This document shows, piece by piece, positions 7,328-20,628 of a stretch of DNA of 64,000 bases. The position numbers and the translations under genes were made by a program. The stretch's first letter is position 1; each line of letters opens with the position of its first letter. The notes beneath the pieces are model-generated. The model was not told the origin of the DNA, did no database searches, and worked only from the letters and a program-made list of their open reading frames with translations. The stretch is from Lysobacter sp. BMK333-48F3 (lineage in GTDB: Bacteria > Pseudomonadota > Gammaproteobacteria > Xanthomonadales > Xanthomonadaceae), in contig NZ_JAIHOO010000001.1 in assembly GCF_019733395.1 (NCBI RefSeq), positions 3,906,501 to 3,970,500 of the forward strand. Reading direction: 5' to 3'.

Positions 7328-9244
7328 ATGGGCAAGATCATCGGCATCGACCTGGGCACGACCAATTCCTGCGTCGCGATCATGGAAGGCGGCAAGGCCA
7401 AGGTCATCGAGAATTCCGAAGGCGATCGCACCACTCCGTCGATCGTCGCCTTCACCAAGGACGGCGAAGTCCTGGTCGGCGCCTCGGCCAAGCGCCAGGC
7501 GGTGACCAATCCGAAGAACACCTTCTACGCGGTCAAGCGCCTGATCGGCCGCAAGATGACCGACGCCGAAGTGCAGAAGGATCTCGGCCTGGTGCCGTAC
7601 GCGATCGTCCCGCACGACAACGGCGACGCCTGGGTCGCGACCCAGGACGGCAAGAAGATGGCGCCGCAGCAGATCTCGGCCGAAGTGCTGGGCAAGATGA
7701 AGAAGACCGCCGAAGCCTATTTGGGCGAGCCGGTCACCGAGGCGGTGATCACCGTCCCGGCCTACTTCAACGACAGCCAGCGCCAGGCGACCAAGGACGC
7801 CGGCAAGATCGCCGGCCTGGAAGTCAAGCGCATCATCAACGAGCCGACCGCGGCCGCGCTGGCCTACGGCATGGACAAGAAGGGCGGCGACCGCAAGGTG
7901 GCCGTGTACGACCTCGGCGGCGGCACCTTCGACGTGTCGATCATCGAGATCGCCTCGGTCGACGGCGAAATGCAGGTCGAAGTGCTGTCGACCAACGGCG
8001 ACACCTTCCTCGGCGGCGAAGACTTCGACAAGCGCGTCATCGACTACTTGGTCGAAGAGTTCCAGAAGGACCAGGGCATCGACCTGCGCAAGGATCCGCT
8101 GGCCCTGCAGCGCCTGAAGGACGCGGCCGAGCGCGCCAAGATCGAGCTGTCCTCCTCGCAGCAGACCGAAGTCAACCTGCCGTACGTGACCGCCGACGCC
8201 TCGGGTCCGAAGCACCTCAACATCAAGCTGACCCGCGCCAAGCTGGAGTCGCTGGTCGAGGACCTGGTCAAGAAGACCATCGAACCCTGCCGCATCGCCC
8301 TGAACGACGCCGGCCTGCGCGCCAGCGACATCAGCGAAGTGATCCTGGTCGGCGGCCAGACCCGCATGCCCAAGGTCGGCCAGGCGGTGGCCGAGTTCTT
8401 CGGCAAGGAGCCGCGCAAGGACGTCAACCCGGACGAAGCCGTCGCCGTCGGTGCGGCGATCCAGGGCGGCGTCATGGCCGGCGACGTCAAGGACGTGCTG
8501 CTGCTCGACGTGACCCCGCTGTCGCTGGGCATCGAGACCCTGGGCGGCGTGTTCACCAAGATCATCGAGAAGAACACCACCATCCCGACCAAGGCCTCGC
8601 AGACCTTCTCCACCGCCGAGGACAACCAGTCGGCCGTGACCGTGCACGTGCTGCAGGGCGAGCGCGAGCAGGCCCGCTACAACAAGTCGCTGGCCCGCTT
8701 CGACCTGTCCGGCATCGAGCCGGCGCCGCGCGGCATGCCGCAGGTCGAGGTGTCCTTCGACATCGACGCCAACGGCATCCTGCACGTCAGCGCCAAGGAC
8801 AAGAAGACCAACAAGGAACAGAAGGTCGAGATCAAGGCCGGCTCGGGCCTGTCCGAGGAAGAGATCGCCAAGATGGTCGCCGACGCGGAAGCCAACCGCG
8901 AGGAAGACCAGAAGTTCCATGAGCTGGTGCAGGCCCGCAACCACGCCGACGCGCTGATCCACAGCGCCCGCAGCGCGATCAAGGAGCACGGCGAGAAGCT
9001 GCCGGGCGAGGCGATCGGCCGCGCCGAGTCGGCCATCGCCGAGCTGGAAACGGCGATGAAGGGCGACGACAAGGCCCAGATCGAGGCCAAGTCGCGCGCC
9101 CTGGAAGAGGCCGCGCAGTCGCTGTTCGCCGCTGCCGGCGCCGGCCATGCCGACGCCCCGGCCGGCGACGCCGGCGCCTCCTCGGCCAAGTCCGACGACG
9201 TGGTCGATGCGGAGTTCACCGAGGTGAAGGACGACAAGAAGTAA
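7328..9244 (+). CDS. dnaK: Molecular chaperone DnaK (Hsp70)
   Basis: A 638-residue ATP-dependent chaperone. The nucleotide-binding domain begins [18 protein letters not shown] and shows the phosphate-2 loop [15 protein letters not shown] and the adenosine motif [12 protein letters not shown]. The substrate-binding domain starts near [14 protein letters not shown]. The helical lid ends in an Ala/Gly/Asp-rich tail with the usual [16 protein letters not shown] strong Shine-Dalgarno (GAGAGGGAG) precedes the ATG. It acts with GrpE and DnaJ encoded on either side. Confidence 0.98.
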   Translation: MGKIIGIDLGTTNSCVAIMEGGKAKVIENSEGDRTTPSIVAFTKDGEVLVGASAKRQAVTNPKNTFYAVKRLIGRKMTDAEVQKDLGLVPYAIVPHDNGDAWVATQDGKKMAPQQISAEVLGKMKKTAEAYLGEPVTEAVITVPAYFNDSQRQATKDAGKIAGLEVKRIINEPTAAALAYGMDKKGGDRKVAVYDLGGGTFDVSIIEIASVDGEMQVEVLSTNGDTFLGGEDFDKRVIDYLVEEFQKDQGIDLRKDPLALQRLKDAAERAKIELSSSQQTEVNLPYVTADASGPKHLNIKLTRAKLESLVEDLVKKTIEPCRIALNDAGLRASDISEVILVGGQTRMPKVGQAVAEFFGKEPRKDVNPDEAVAVGAAIQGGVMAGDVKDVLLLDVTPLSLGIETLGGVFTKIIEKNTTIPTKASQTFSTAEDNQSAVTVHVLQGEREQARYNKSLARFDLSGIEPAPRGMPQVEVSFDIDANGILHVSAKDKKTNKEQKVEIKAGSGLSEEEIAKMVADAEANREEDQKFHELVQARNHADALIHSARSAIKEHGEKLPGEAIGRAESAIAELETAMKGDDKAQIEAKSRALEEAAQSLFAAAGAGHADAPAGDAGASSAKSDDVVDAEFTEVKDDKK

Positions 9245-9245
9245 G

Positions 9246-9405
9246 CCGGGAATGGGGAGTGGGGAATCGGGAATGGGAGGAGCGGCGAGCGCCGCGACCT
9301 GTCAGGAACCCGATTCCCCGTTCTCGTATCCGTAGCTCACGGCGCGCACGCCGCGCCGTTGGCTTTTGATCCAACCATTCCCGATTCCCACTCTCGATTC
9401 CCAGC
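9246..9405. repeat. Paired GGGAAT / ATTCCC repeat module between dnaK and dnaJ
   Basis: Direct GGGAATGG/GGGAATCG units at 9248-9277 face inverted ATTCCCGATTCCC units at 9376-9402, with a further GATTCCCC at 9312-9319. This fills nearly the whole dnaK-dnaJ spacer, so a large hairpin may form in the mRNA between the two cistrons. Confidence 0.65.
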
Positions 9406-9407
9406 CC

Positions 9408-10541
9408 ATGAGCAAACGCGATTACTACGAAGTGCTGGGCGTTGCGCGCAACGCCGGCGACGACGACCTGAAGAAGGCCTATCGCCGCTGCGCGATGAAG
9501 TTCCATCCGGACCGCAATCCGGGCGACAAGGAAGCCGAAGCCTCGTTCAAGGAGTGCAAGGAGGCCTACGAAGTCCTGTCCGACGCGAACAAGCGCCGCG
9601 CCTACGACCAGCACGGCCATGCCGCGTTCGAGCACGGCATGGGCGGCGGCGCCGGCGGCCCCGGCTTCGCCGACATGGGCGATATCTTCGGCGACATTTT
9701 CGGCAACATCTTCGGCGGTGCCGGCGGCGGCGGAGCGCGCGGTCCGCGCCGCGGCGCCGACATCGGCTACGTCATGGAGCTGTCGCTGGAGGAAGCGGTC
9801 GGCGGAGTCGAGAAGCAGATCGAAATCCCGACCCTGGACGAGTGCGAGACCTGCAAAGGCTCGGGCTCGGCCGACGGCAAGGTCGAGACCTGCACCACCT
9901 GCAACGGCCGCGGCCAGGTGCGTTTCCAGCGCGGCATCTTCTCGATGCAGCAGACCTGCCCGCACTGCAACGGGCGCGGCCAGACCATCGCCAATCCCTG
10001 CGGCGACTGCCACGGCCAGGGCCGGGTGGAGCGGACCAAGACCCTGCAGGTCAAGATTCCCGCCGGCGTCGACAACGGCGACCGGATCCGCCTGACCGGC
10101 GAAGGCGAGGCCGGCCCGGCCGGTTCGCCGCCGGGCGACCTGTACGTGGAAGTGCGCGTGCGCGAGCACGAGATCTTCCAGCGCGACGGCGACGACCTGC
10201 ACTGCGAAGTGCCGATCCGGATCTCCCAGGCCGCGCTCGGCGACTCGATCCGGGTGCCGACCCTGGACGGCGAGGTCGAGCTGCGGATTCCGGCCGAGAC
10301 CCAGAGCGGCAAGCTGTTCCGCCTGCGCGACAAGGGCGTCAAGTCGGTGCGCAGCCGCCGCCCGGGCGATCTGTACTGCCGGGTGGCGGTGGAAACGCCG
10401 GTCAACCTCACTCCCGAGCAGCGCGAGTTGCTGGAGAAGTTCGAGGCCACCTTCGTCGGCGAGGGCGCGCGCAAGCATTCGCCGCGCTCCTCGACCTTCC
10501 TCGACGGGGTCAAGGGCTTCTGGGATCGGATGACGTCCTGA
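9408..10541 (+). CDS. dnaJ: Chaperone protein DnaJ (Hsp40)
   Basis: A 377-residue DnaK co-chaperone that delivers substrate and stimulates ATP hydrolysis. The start at 9408 ([14 protein letters not shown]) is the family start; the upstream in-frame codons encode translated repeat. The J domain carries HPD in [12 protein letters not shown] Gly/Phe-rich linker ([20 protein letters not shown]) follows. Four zinc-binding motifs are complete: [24 protein letters not shown] and CGDCHGQG. The C-terminal substrate domains end at FWDRMTS. The stop codon forms the first edge of a threefold terminator repeat. Confidence 0.97.
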   Translation: MSKRDYYEVLGVARNAGDDDLKKAYRRCAMKFHPDRNPGDKEAEASFKECKEAYEVLSDANKRRAYDQHGHAAFEHGMGGGAGGPGFADMGDIFGDIFGNIFGGAGGGGARGPRRGADIGYVMELSLEEAVGGVEKQIEIPTLDECETCKGSGSADGKVETCTTCNGRGQVRFQRGIFSMQQTCPHCNGRGQTIANPCGDCHGQGRVERTKTLQVKIPAGVDNGDRIRLTGEGEAGPAGSPPGDLYVEVRVREHEIFQRDGDDLHCEVPIRISQAALGDSIRVPTLDGEVELRIPAETQSGKLFRLRDKGVKSVRSRRPGDLYCRVAVETPVNLTPEQRELLEKFEATFVGEGARKHSPRSSTFLDGVKGFWDRMTS

Positions 10542-10815
10542 GCCGGGCGGCGCGCCGCGCCGCTCGTAGCTGCATTTGGAAAGGGCCGCCCATGCGGCCC
10601 TTTCTTTTTTTCGGTGGTCCCGAATGGCCTCCTGAGCCGGGCGGGGCGTCGTGCCGCTCGTAGCTGCATCTGGAAAAGGCTGCCCATGCGGTCCTTTCTT
10701 TTTTCGGTGGCGGTCCCGAATGGCCTCCTGAGCCGGACGGCGCGCCGAGCCGCTCGCTGCTGCATTTGGAAAGGGCCGCCATGTGGTCCTTTCTTTTTGC
10801 GGTGGTGGTTCCGAC
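10539..10815. repeat. Threefold ~95-bp repeat carrying terminator hairpins
   Basis: Three imperfect copies start at CTGAGCCGG (10539, 10632, 10728; spacing 93 and 96 bp). Each has GCTGCATNTGGAAA, a GGCCGCCCATGCGG-type hairpin, a T-rich run and CGGTGG..CCGA. The first copy includes the dnaJ stop codon. From 10816 to 11043 no further feature was seen. Confidence 0.8.
10583..10611 (+). terminator. Intrinsic terminator of dnaJ (first repeat copy)
   Basis: GGGCCGC (10583-10589), loop CCAT, GCGGCCC (10594-10600), then TTTCTTTTTTT. The second and third copies (about 10675-10705 and 10770-10799) have weaker stems through base changes but keep the T tract. Confidence 0.85.
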
Positions 10816-11043
10816 AGCGTCGACACCGGCCCGCGCGAGGTGCCGAAACGCAGGCGCGATGCGGCAACCCGCACGTTATCGACGGCGGCCTCGGCATCCC
10901 GTTCGAAACGATTCTTCGCCCGATGTGGCGGCTTGCGCGCGCCGGCGGGCAGGAACGCAGCGATGTGCTAGAAAGCACGCGCAGAGCAAGGCGTCGCGAT
11001 CCGCAGCGCCTCACCGAACGTTCGCTGCCTCGTTCCCATCGAC

Positions 11044-11577
11044 ATGGAGTCCCTGATGCCGCTACCTCACGCAACGCCGAACCGGACACCGATCGCGTGG
11101 CCTGCGCTCGCGCGCCGGGCGGCGAGGGCGGCCGCCTTCGTGTTGGCCTTGGCGGCCGCAGCGCCGGCCGCGGCCGCCTGCAGCGGCGCCACGCCGACGG
11201 CGGTCGCGCAGTCCTTCTACCGCTCGCACTACCTGTTCTGGGACCAGGCGCCGCAGCGCCTGGGAGACGCCGTCGCCGCGCCGCTGCTGGCGTTGCTGCG
11301 CAGCGAACACGCTTGCCGCGATGGCGGCGAACTGTGCGCGATCGACGCCGACCCCTGGCTCGGCGCGCAGGACGGCGAAGCGGTGGACCCGCGTTTCCAG
11401 GCCGAGGGCCGGGACCGGGTGCGGGTGGCCTACCGCTTCGAGCTGGGCGAGGAACGCAGCGAACGCAGCGCGCAATTGCTGTTCGTCCACGAGCGCGGCT
11501 GCTGGCGCATCGCCGACCTGATCTCGCCCGACGGCGGCTCGCTGCGCCGGTCGTTGGCGCAGTTCCACCGCCCTTGA
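11044..11577 (+). CDS. Secreted hypothetical protein
   Basis: A 177-residue protein of unknown function. A start at 11044 or at the next ATG (11056) is possible. Residues ~20-45 form an Ala-rich signal peptide (ARRAARAAAFVLALAAAAPAAA then AC). The mature part starts ATPTAVAQSFYRSHYLFWDQAP and later reads RVAYRFELGEERSERSAQLLFVHERGCWRIADLI in outline. That pattern (repeated short turnover of FY.. plus a C-terminal beta strand ending CWRIADL) resembles DUF3828-type periplasmic proteins, which is a weak guess. Two Cys pairs suggest periplasmic disulfides. It is isolated between dnaJ and dapB. Confidence 0.6.
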   Translation: MESLMPLPHATPNRTPIAWPALARRAARAAAFVLALAAAAPAAAACSGATPTAVAQSFYRSHYLFWDQAPQRLGDAVAAPLLALLRSEHACRDGGELCAIDADPWLGAQDGEAVDPRFQAEGRDRVRVAYRFELGEERSERSAQLLFVHERGCWRIADLISPDGGSLRRSLAQFHRP

Positions 11578-11599
11578 GCGCGGTGTCGGGGCGAGAGCA

Positions 11600-11800
11600 A
11601 AAGCAAAAGCAAAAGCAAATCCCCCCTGGCCCCCCTTTTGCAAAGGGGGGAACGGCAACAGCGACGCCGCCTCGTGTAGGAGCGGCGTGAGCCGCGACCC
11701 ACGACGCGCAGAGACACCGCCCGTCTTGCCGCTCATCGAAGCCGCATCCGCCCAGGGGGAGGAGCGACGCCAGTCGCGACCGCGAACCCGCACCGCGCGG
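11600..11800. repeat. Repeat elements B and C before dapB
   Basis: AATCCCCCCTGG...CCCCCCTTTTGCAAAGGGGGGAACGGCAA at 11618-11660 (described in outline) is element B. TAGGAGCGGCGTGAGCCGCG at 11676 and GGAGCGACGCCAGTCGCGAC at about 11760 are element C relatives. These are the same families as between hrcA and grpE and around nasS. Confidence 0.7.
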
Positions 11801-11869
11801 CGCCGACTGCCGAAGGCGAATGCCCCGCCGCGCTTGCCGTCGCGGCGGCGCAGCCGGTAGCCTGCGCGC

Positions 11870-12595
11870 ATGAGCGCACCCCTACGACTGTTGATTCACG
11901 GCGCCTCCGGGCGCATGGGCCAGGCTTTGTTGCGTCTGGCGGCCGAGCGCGACGACGTGCAGGTCGTCGCCGCCTTCTCGCGTTCGCAGCCGACCCAGCG
12001 GGTGGTCGACGGCGTGCCGCAGTTCGCCTCCAGCGAGCTCGACGGCGCGCCGGCGTTCGACGTGGCCGTCGATTTCAGCCTGCCGCAGGGCTTCGACCCG
12101 GTGCTGGCGCTGTGCGCGCAGCGCGGCAGGGCCCTGGTCTCGGGCACCACCGGCCTGAGCTCGGCGCAGAACGCGGCGATCAACGAGGCCGCCAGCGCCA
12201 TCGCGGTGGTCTGGGCGGCCAACTACAGCCTCGGCGTGGCGGTGCTGACCGAACTGGTCCGGCGCGCCGCGGCGGCGCTGCCGGGCTGGGACTGCGACGT
12301 GGTCGAGGCGCACCACACCCGCAAGCTCGACGCGCCCTCCGGCACGGCCTTGCACCTGGGCGCGGCGGCGGAGATCGGCCGCGGCGCGGCGCCGCATTAC
12401 GCCAGCCTGCGCGCCGGCGACATCGTCGGCGAACATACCGTGCAGTTCGCTGCGGCCGGCGAGCGCCTGGAGCTGATCCACCGCGCCACCAACCGCGACA
12501 TCTTCGCCCGCGGCGCGCTCGAGGCGGCGCTGCGGGTGGCCCATCAGGCGCCGGGGCGCTACGGCCTGGCCGAGCTGATGTTTCCCAATCTGTGA
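11870..12595 (+). CDS. dapB: 4-hydroxy-tetrahydrodipicolinate reductase
   Basis: A 241-residue enzyme of lysine and diaminopimelate synthesis, reducing the DapA product with NAD(P)H. The nucleotide-binding motif is IHGASGRMGQALL at the N-terminus. GTTGLS and NYSLGVAVL follow. The substrate motif is EAHHTRKLDAPSGTA, with the catalytic His pair and Lys. The C-terminal part has GEHTVQF, ELIHRATNRDIFARGALEAAL in outline. Normal length. A strong hairpin follows, so it may be transcribed separately from the protease gene downstream. Confidence 0.96.
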   Translation: MSAPLRLLIHGASGRMGQALLRLAAERDDVQVVAAFSRSQPTQRVVDGVPQFASSELDGAPAFDVAVDFSLPQGFDPVLALCAQRGRALVSGTTGLSSAQNAAINEAASAIAVVWAANYSLGVAVLTELVRRAAAALPGWDCDVVEAHHTRKLDAPSGTALHLGAAAEIGRGAAPHYASLRAGDIVGEHTVQFAAAGERLELIHRATNRDIFARGALEAALRVAHQAPGRYGLAELMFPNL

Positions 12596-12668
12596 TGCCG
12601 CCCGCGCTCCGCGCCGGGCCTGCGGCGCGAATCGCGCTGCCGGCCGGGCCGGCGCCGGAGCAGAGTGA

Positions 12669-12699
12669 GAACGCCGCGGACCCGCGGCGTTCTTACTTT
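12669..12699 (+). terminator. Hairpin after dapB
   Basis: A perfect 10-bp stem GAACGCCGCG / CGCGGCGTTC (12669-12678, 12683-12692) with a 4-nt loop, then TTACTTTC. The T tract is imperfect, and the next gene's Shine-Dalgarno (GGGAGG) follows at once. Confidence 0.55.
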
Positions 12700-12713
12700 C
12701 CGGGAGGCAGATC

Positions 12714-13649
12714 ATGGGCAAGAACGGGATGTTCGCGGCCGCTGCGGTCGCCGCGTCGCTGCTGGTCGGGCCGGCCGCCGCCGGCGATGCCGAGACCGTG
12801 GTGGCCGGCGCCGAGGGCTACCAGCGCCAGCCGCTGATCCAGATCGTCGACGAGCACGGTTTCCAGCGCGACGGCCTGCGCTGCGGCGCGCCGCCATCGA
12901 CGCCGCAGCGCCGGCGCGAGGTCGAGCGCCGCCTGCAGCAGCTGCGCGCCGCTACGCCGTTGCGCAACGGCGTGTGGGCGGCGACGGCGGCGAGCAAGAC
13001 CGTGCCGGTCTGGTTCCACGTGGTCACCCGCACCGACAACACCGGCAACGTCAGCGACGCGCGCATCGCCGAGCAGTTGCAGGTGCTCAACGCCGCCTAC
13101 GTCGGCCGCGGTTTCCAGTTCGCCCTGGCCGGGGTGACCCGGACCCGCAACAACACCTGGTACGGCAACTGCGTCAACAACGAGATGAAGATGAAGAACG
13201 CGCTGGCGGTGGACCCGGCGCGCAATCTGAACATCTACACCTGCAAGCCCGGCAGCTACCTGGGCTATGCCTATCTGCCCGACAGCTATCCCGAGTCGTC
13301 CAAGCGTCACGGCGTGGTGGTGCTGCATTCCTCGCTGCCGGGCGGCTCGTCGAGCAACTACAACGAAGGCGACACGGTCACCCACGAAGTCGGCCATCAC
13401 CTGAGTCTGGAACACACCTTCGAAGGCGGCTGCAGCGAGCCGGGCGATTTCGTCGCCGACACGCCGCCGCAGGCCAGCCCGAGCTCCGGTTGCCCGGTCG
13501 GCCGCGACAGCTGCCCGGGCGGCGGCCTGGATCCGATCACCAACTTCATGGACTACAGCTACGACTCGTGCATGAACACGTTCTCCGACGACCAGAGCAT
13601 CCGCATGCAGGACATGGTCGCGACCTACAAGCCCTCGCTGGGAACGTGA
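12714..13649 (+). CDS. Secreted zinc metalloprotease, M43 (pappalysin-like)
   Basis: A 311-residue exported protease. Residues 1-~23 are a signal peptide (FAAAAVAASLLVGPAAAG). A pro-region follows up to about residue 90. The catalytic site HEVGHHLSLEH occupies residues 224-234, giving zinc ligands H224, H228 and H234 and general base E225. The Gly normal at the eighth position is Ser231. The Met-turn is NFMDYSYDSCM (from N277), typical of M43. Cys-rich flanks (EGGCSEPG, GCPVGRDSCPGG) suggest disulfides. Target unknown; Lysobacter-type bacteria secrete many proteases. Not clearly in an operon. Confidence 0.85.
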   Translation: MGKNGMFAAAAVAASLLVGPAAAGDAETVVAGAEGYQRQPLIQIVDEHGFQRDGLRCGAPPSTPQRRREVERRLQQLRAATPLRNGVWAATAASKTVPVWFHVVTRTDNTGNVSDARIAEQLQVLNAAYVGRGFQFALAGVTRTRNNTWYGNCVNNEMKMKNALAVDPARNLNIYTCKPGSYLGYAYLPDSYPESSKRHGVVVLHSSLPGGSSSNYNEGDTVTHEVGHHLSLEHTFEGGCSEPGDFVADTPPQASPSSGCPVGRDSCPGGGLDPITNFMDYSYDSCMNTFSDDQSIRMQDMVATYKPSLGT

Positions 13650-14107
13650 ACGGCCTGGCCTGAACGGCCGGTCCGGGCTTGCCTATCCGGGCACGCCGAT
13701 CCGGGCGGACTGCCTTGAGCGGCTCGCTCGGGCAGTTCGCGCGGGCCTTCCGCTGCAGACCTTCGCGGCGGCCTGAGCGGGCCGCCGCGAAGGTGGGCGG
13801 GCGGGGGAGAAACGCCCGGTGGGCACCGTCCAGGCGCCGCCGCAGCGGTCGCGACGGCCCGGTACGGGGCCTGCCCGCAGCGGGGCGACTGCCTGAACGG
13901 CGGCCGCGTCCGGGCGCCGCTGCGCCCGGGCCGGGGCGAATCGGGCTGCGCAAACGCTGGCGCCCGGGGGCCTTCGCCGCTACAATTCCGGCTCGCCTGA
14001 ATCCCGAACGCCGGACCGGTCCAGCACCGCGTCCGCGCTTTGCTGCAACTTGCGTTTTGCCGCAGTCGCGCACGGGATCAGATCCTTCGGCAGCCAAGGC
14101 GACCCCC
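13650..14107 (+). promoter_or_regulatory. Gene-free region before carA
   Basis: 458 bp, very GC-rich, with several hairpins such as GCGGCGGCC...GGCCGCCGC near 13767-13791. A TACAAT -10 candidate is at 13981-13986, with only a weak -35 partner 17 bp upstream. No ArgR or PyrR-type signal was recognised. The reading frame open through here is an upstream extension of carA with no coding character. Confidence 0.4.
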
Positions 14108-15237
<1,130 letters not shown>

Positions 15238-15238
<1 letters not shown>

Positions 15239-15684
15239 TGAGCGCCGCGCCGGCCTCGCCGCCGCGCCGACGCCGCTGGCGTCTGCGCGCGCTGGCGGCG
15301 CTGGCGCTGCTCGCCGCCTATCCGGCGTTCGTGCTGAGCGCGGTGTACGCGCAGTGGCTCGGCGCGAACCTGCCGGGCGGTCGCAACGGCCCGGCCGATG
15401 CCTACCGGCACAGCCTGGCCAGCGCGATCGTCGCCTACACCGCGTCGCCGCGCTGCGTCGACTGGGTCACGGCGGTGATGGAGCGGGGCGGCGAGGGCAA
15501 CCCGAGCCGGGCCATGGACGCCCACAACAACCGGATCGGCGCGCGCCTCGGCGCCGCCGCTCCGACCTGGACCGCGATGCAGCGCGAGGTTCGCGCCGCG
15601 GTCGACCATGGGGCGATCGATGCGCGATCGCCCGACCAGATCACCTGGCGCGCCCCCGAGACGTGGCAGGAACGACTTTACTGA
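15238..15684 (+). CDS. Small membrane-anchored conserved protein between carA and carB
   Basis: A 148-residue protein. An Arg-rich N-terminus ([10 protein letters not shown]) precedes one membrane segment ([21 protein letters not shown], residues ~17-37), so it is probably an inner-membrane anchor with a periplasmic domain. The domain shows [19 protein letters not shown] and later [16 protein letters not shown]. This spaced RH...DxHNNxxG pattern resembles DUF6973-like domains, from memory. Start and stop are tightly packed: 1-nt overlap with carA, 7 nt before carB, so it is co-translated with both. No role in carbamoyl phosphate synthesis is known. Confidence 0.75.
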
Positions 15685-15691
15685 GGACGAC

Positions 15692-18937
<3,246 letters not shown>

Positions 18938-19183
18938 TCGGGGCGGCCTGATCGGAGCCGCGGTCGCCGGCACACTCGCCGGCGGCGCGTCCGCGCGCCG
19001 CCGGGGCTACGGCGAAACCCCCTGCGGCCGGCCAGGCCGGCGCAGGGCGGCGCGCAAATCCCCGGGATCGGTCACACGTTCCGCGCAGGCGCCCCGCAAC
19101 GGGGTGCCAAGCCGGCCTGTTCCCGGCACAATGCCGTTACAGTCAAACACGATGGGCCGGCGGCGTCCGGCGAGAGGAAGGCA

Positions 19184-19660
19184 ATGAGAGCACCCATGAC
19201 CGCGAAGGGCGCGCAGCGTCTGCGCGCCGAGCTGGACGAACTGAAGACGGTCAAGCGGCCGGCGGTGATCAACGCGATCGCCGAAGCGCGCGCGCACGGC
19301 GATCTCAAGGAGAACGCCGAGTACCACGCCGCGCGCGAACAGCAGGGCTTCATCGAAGGCCGCATCAAGCAGCTCGAAGCCGAGCTGTCGCACGCCCAGA
19401 TCATCGACATCAGCCAGCTCAACGCCGGCTCCAAGGTCGTGTTCGGCGCGATCGTCGAACTGGCCGACGTCGACACCGACGAAGAAAAGACCTACCAGAT
19501 CGTCGGCGACCTGGAAGCCGACATCAAGCTGGGCCTGATCGCGATTTCCTCGCCGGTGGCGCGCGCCCTGATCGGCAAGAACGAGGGCGACAGCGTCGTC
19601 ATCGAAGCGCCGGGCGGCACCCGCGAATACGAGATCGTCGGCGTCAGCTACCAGGGCTGA
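19184..19660 (+). CDS. greA: Transcription elongation factor GreA
   Basis: A 158-residue factor that reactivates backtracked RNA polymerase by stimulating transcript cleavage. The N-terminal coiled coil has [48 protein letters not shown] in outline; the acidic tip residues D and E in GDLKENAEY are in place. The C-terminal FKBP-like domain ends [12 protein letters not shown]. The first ATG is used because AGAGGAAGG lies at the right distance. A GC-rich hairpin without T tract (18981-19002) lies in the carB-greA gap. The carB-greA-rpfE-recJ order is typical of Xanthomonadaceae. Confidence 0.95.
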   Translation: MRAPMTAKGAQRLRAELDELKTVKRPAVINAIAEARAHGDLKENAEYHAAREQQGFIEGRIKQLEAELSHAQIIDISQLNAGSKVVFGAIVELADVDTDEEKTYQIVGDLEADIKLGLIAISSPVARALIGKNEGDSVVIEAPGGTREYEIVGVSYQG

Positions 19661-19677
19661 GCCGCGGTCCCGCGCGC

Positions 19678-20628
19678 ATGAATTCCGCCACCGTCCTGCT
19701 GCCGGCGCGCGAGCGCTACGGCGGCCAGCGCTTCGGCGAAGCCTTCGGCCGCCGGCTCGGCCGCGCCGACCGCCAGGTCGAGGCGGCCGACCAGGCCGCG
19801 CGCGCGTTCGACATCCTGCCGCGCGGCTGGCCGGTCGCGGCGGTGACCCGCCAGCGCGACGCCGGCGACGCCGCGCACGCGGCCTGGCTGCGCGCCGATC
19901 CCGCCTACGTGCGCCCGGACATCAACGGCGCGCGCCTGCTCGCCTACGGCCAGGCGCTGGCGCTGAGCGAGCGCGACAGCGCCGCGCTGCTGCCGGCGCT
20001 GCGGCCGTTGTTCGGCGACGCCGGCTTTCCGATCGACGCGCCCAGCCCGACCCGCTGGTACCTGCGCCTGCCGCGCGAGGCGCGCCTGCCGCGGTTCGCC
20101 TCGCCGGAACAGGCGCTGGGCGAGGATCTGTTCCAGCACCTGCCCGAGGGCGAGGGCGCCGAAGGCCGGCGCTGGCGCAGCCTGCTCAGCGAGGCGCAGG
20201 TGGTGTTGCACAACCACCCGCACAACGCCCAGCGCATCGCCGCCGGGCTGGCGCCGATCAACTCGCTGTGGTTCTGGGGCGCCGGCGTGCTGCCCGACCA
20301 TGTGCGCAGCGACTACGCGCAGGTGTTCAGCGACGACGAAGCGCTGACCGCGTTCGGCGCCCAGGCCGGCGTCGCCGCGCAGGCGCTGCCGCCGCGCTGG
20401 AGCGCGGGCGAGGGCGCCTGCCTGTTCGACCTGCGCGCGACCCGCGACCTGGCCATCGTCCAGCGCGACTGGCTGGAACCGATCGGCCAGGCCCTGGATG
20501 CCGGCGCGATCGAACGCGCGGTACTGGCCTTCGCCGACGGCGAGCGCTTCGAACTGGCGCGTTCGCAGCGCTGGCGCTTCTGGCGCAAGCCGCTGCGTTC
20601 GCTGTTGGACCCCGAGCCGGCGCAATGA
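19678..20628 (+). CDS. rpfE: RpfE-like protein (phosphoglycerate mutase-like)
   Basis: A 316-residue protein of the family annotated as RpfE or cofactor-independent phosphoglycerate mutase-like in Xanthomonas. Recognised by position between greA and recJ and by the core SEAQVVLHNHPHNAQR...PINSLWFWGAGVLP, given in outline. The N-terminal third reads FDILPRGWPVAAVTRQRD and RADPAYVRPDINGARLLAYG. No complete metal-binding set of a true iPGM was identified, so catalysis is uncertain. In Xanthomonas campestris the gene belongs to the rpf region that controls extracellular enzymes. Its stop overlaps the recJ start (ATGA), implying coupled translation. Confidence 0.75.
   Translation: MNSATVLLPARERYGGQRFGEAFGRRLGRADRQVEAADQAARAFDILPRGWPVAAVTRQRDAGDAAHAAWLRADPAYVRPDINGARLLAYGQALALSERDSAALLPALRPLFGDAGFPIDAPSPTRWYLRLPREARLPRFASPEQALGEDLFQHLPEGEGAEGRRWRSLLSEAQVVLHNHPHNAQRIAAGLAPINSLWFWGAGVLPDHVRSDYAQVFSDDEALTAFGAQAGVAAQALPPRWSAGEGACLFDLRATRDLAIVQRDWLEPIGQALDAGAIERAVLAFADGERFELARSQRWRFWRKPLRSLLDPEPAQ

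Noticed and set aside
13679..14107. Upstream extension of carA giving a 519-residue protein
   Set aside because: The extra part is Arg/Pro-rich without CarA similarity; the GTG at 14108 gives the normal N-terminus.
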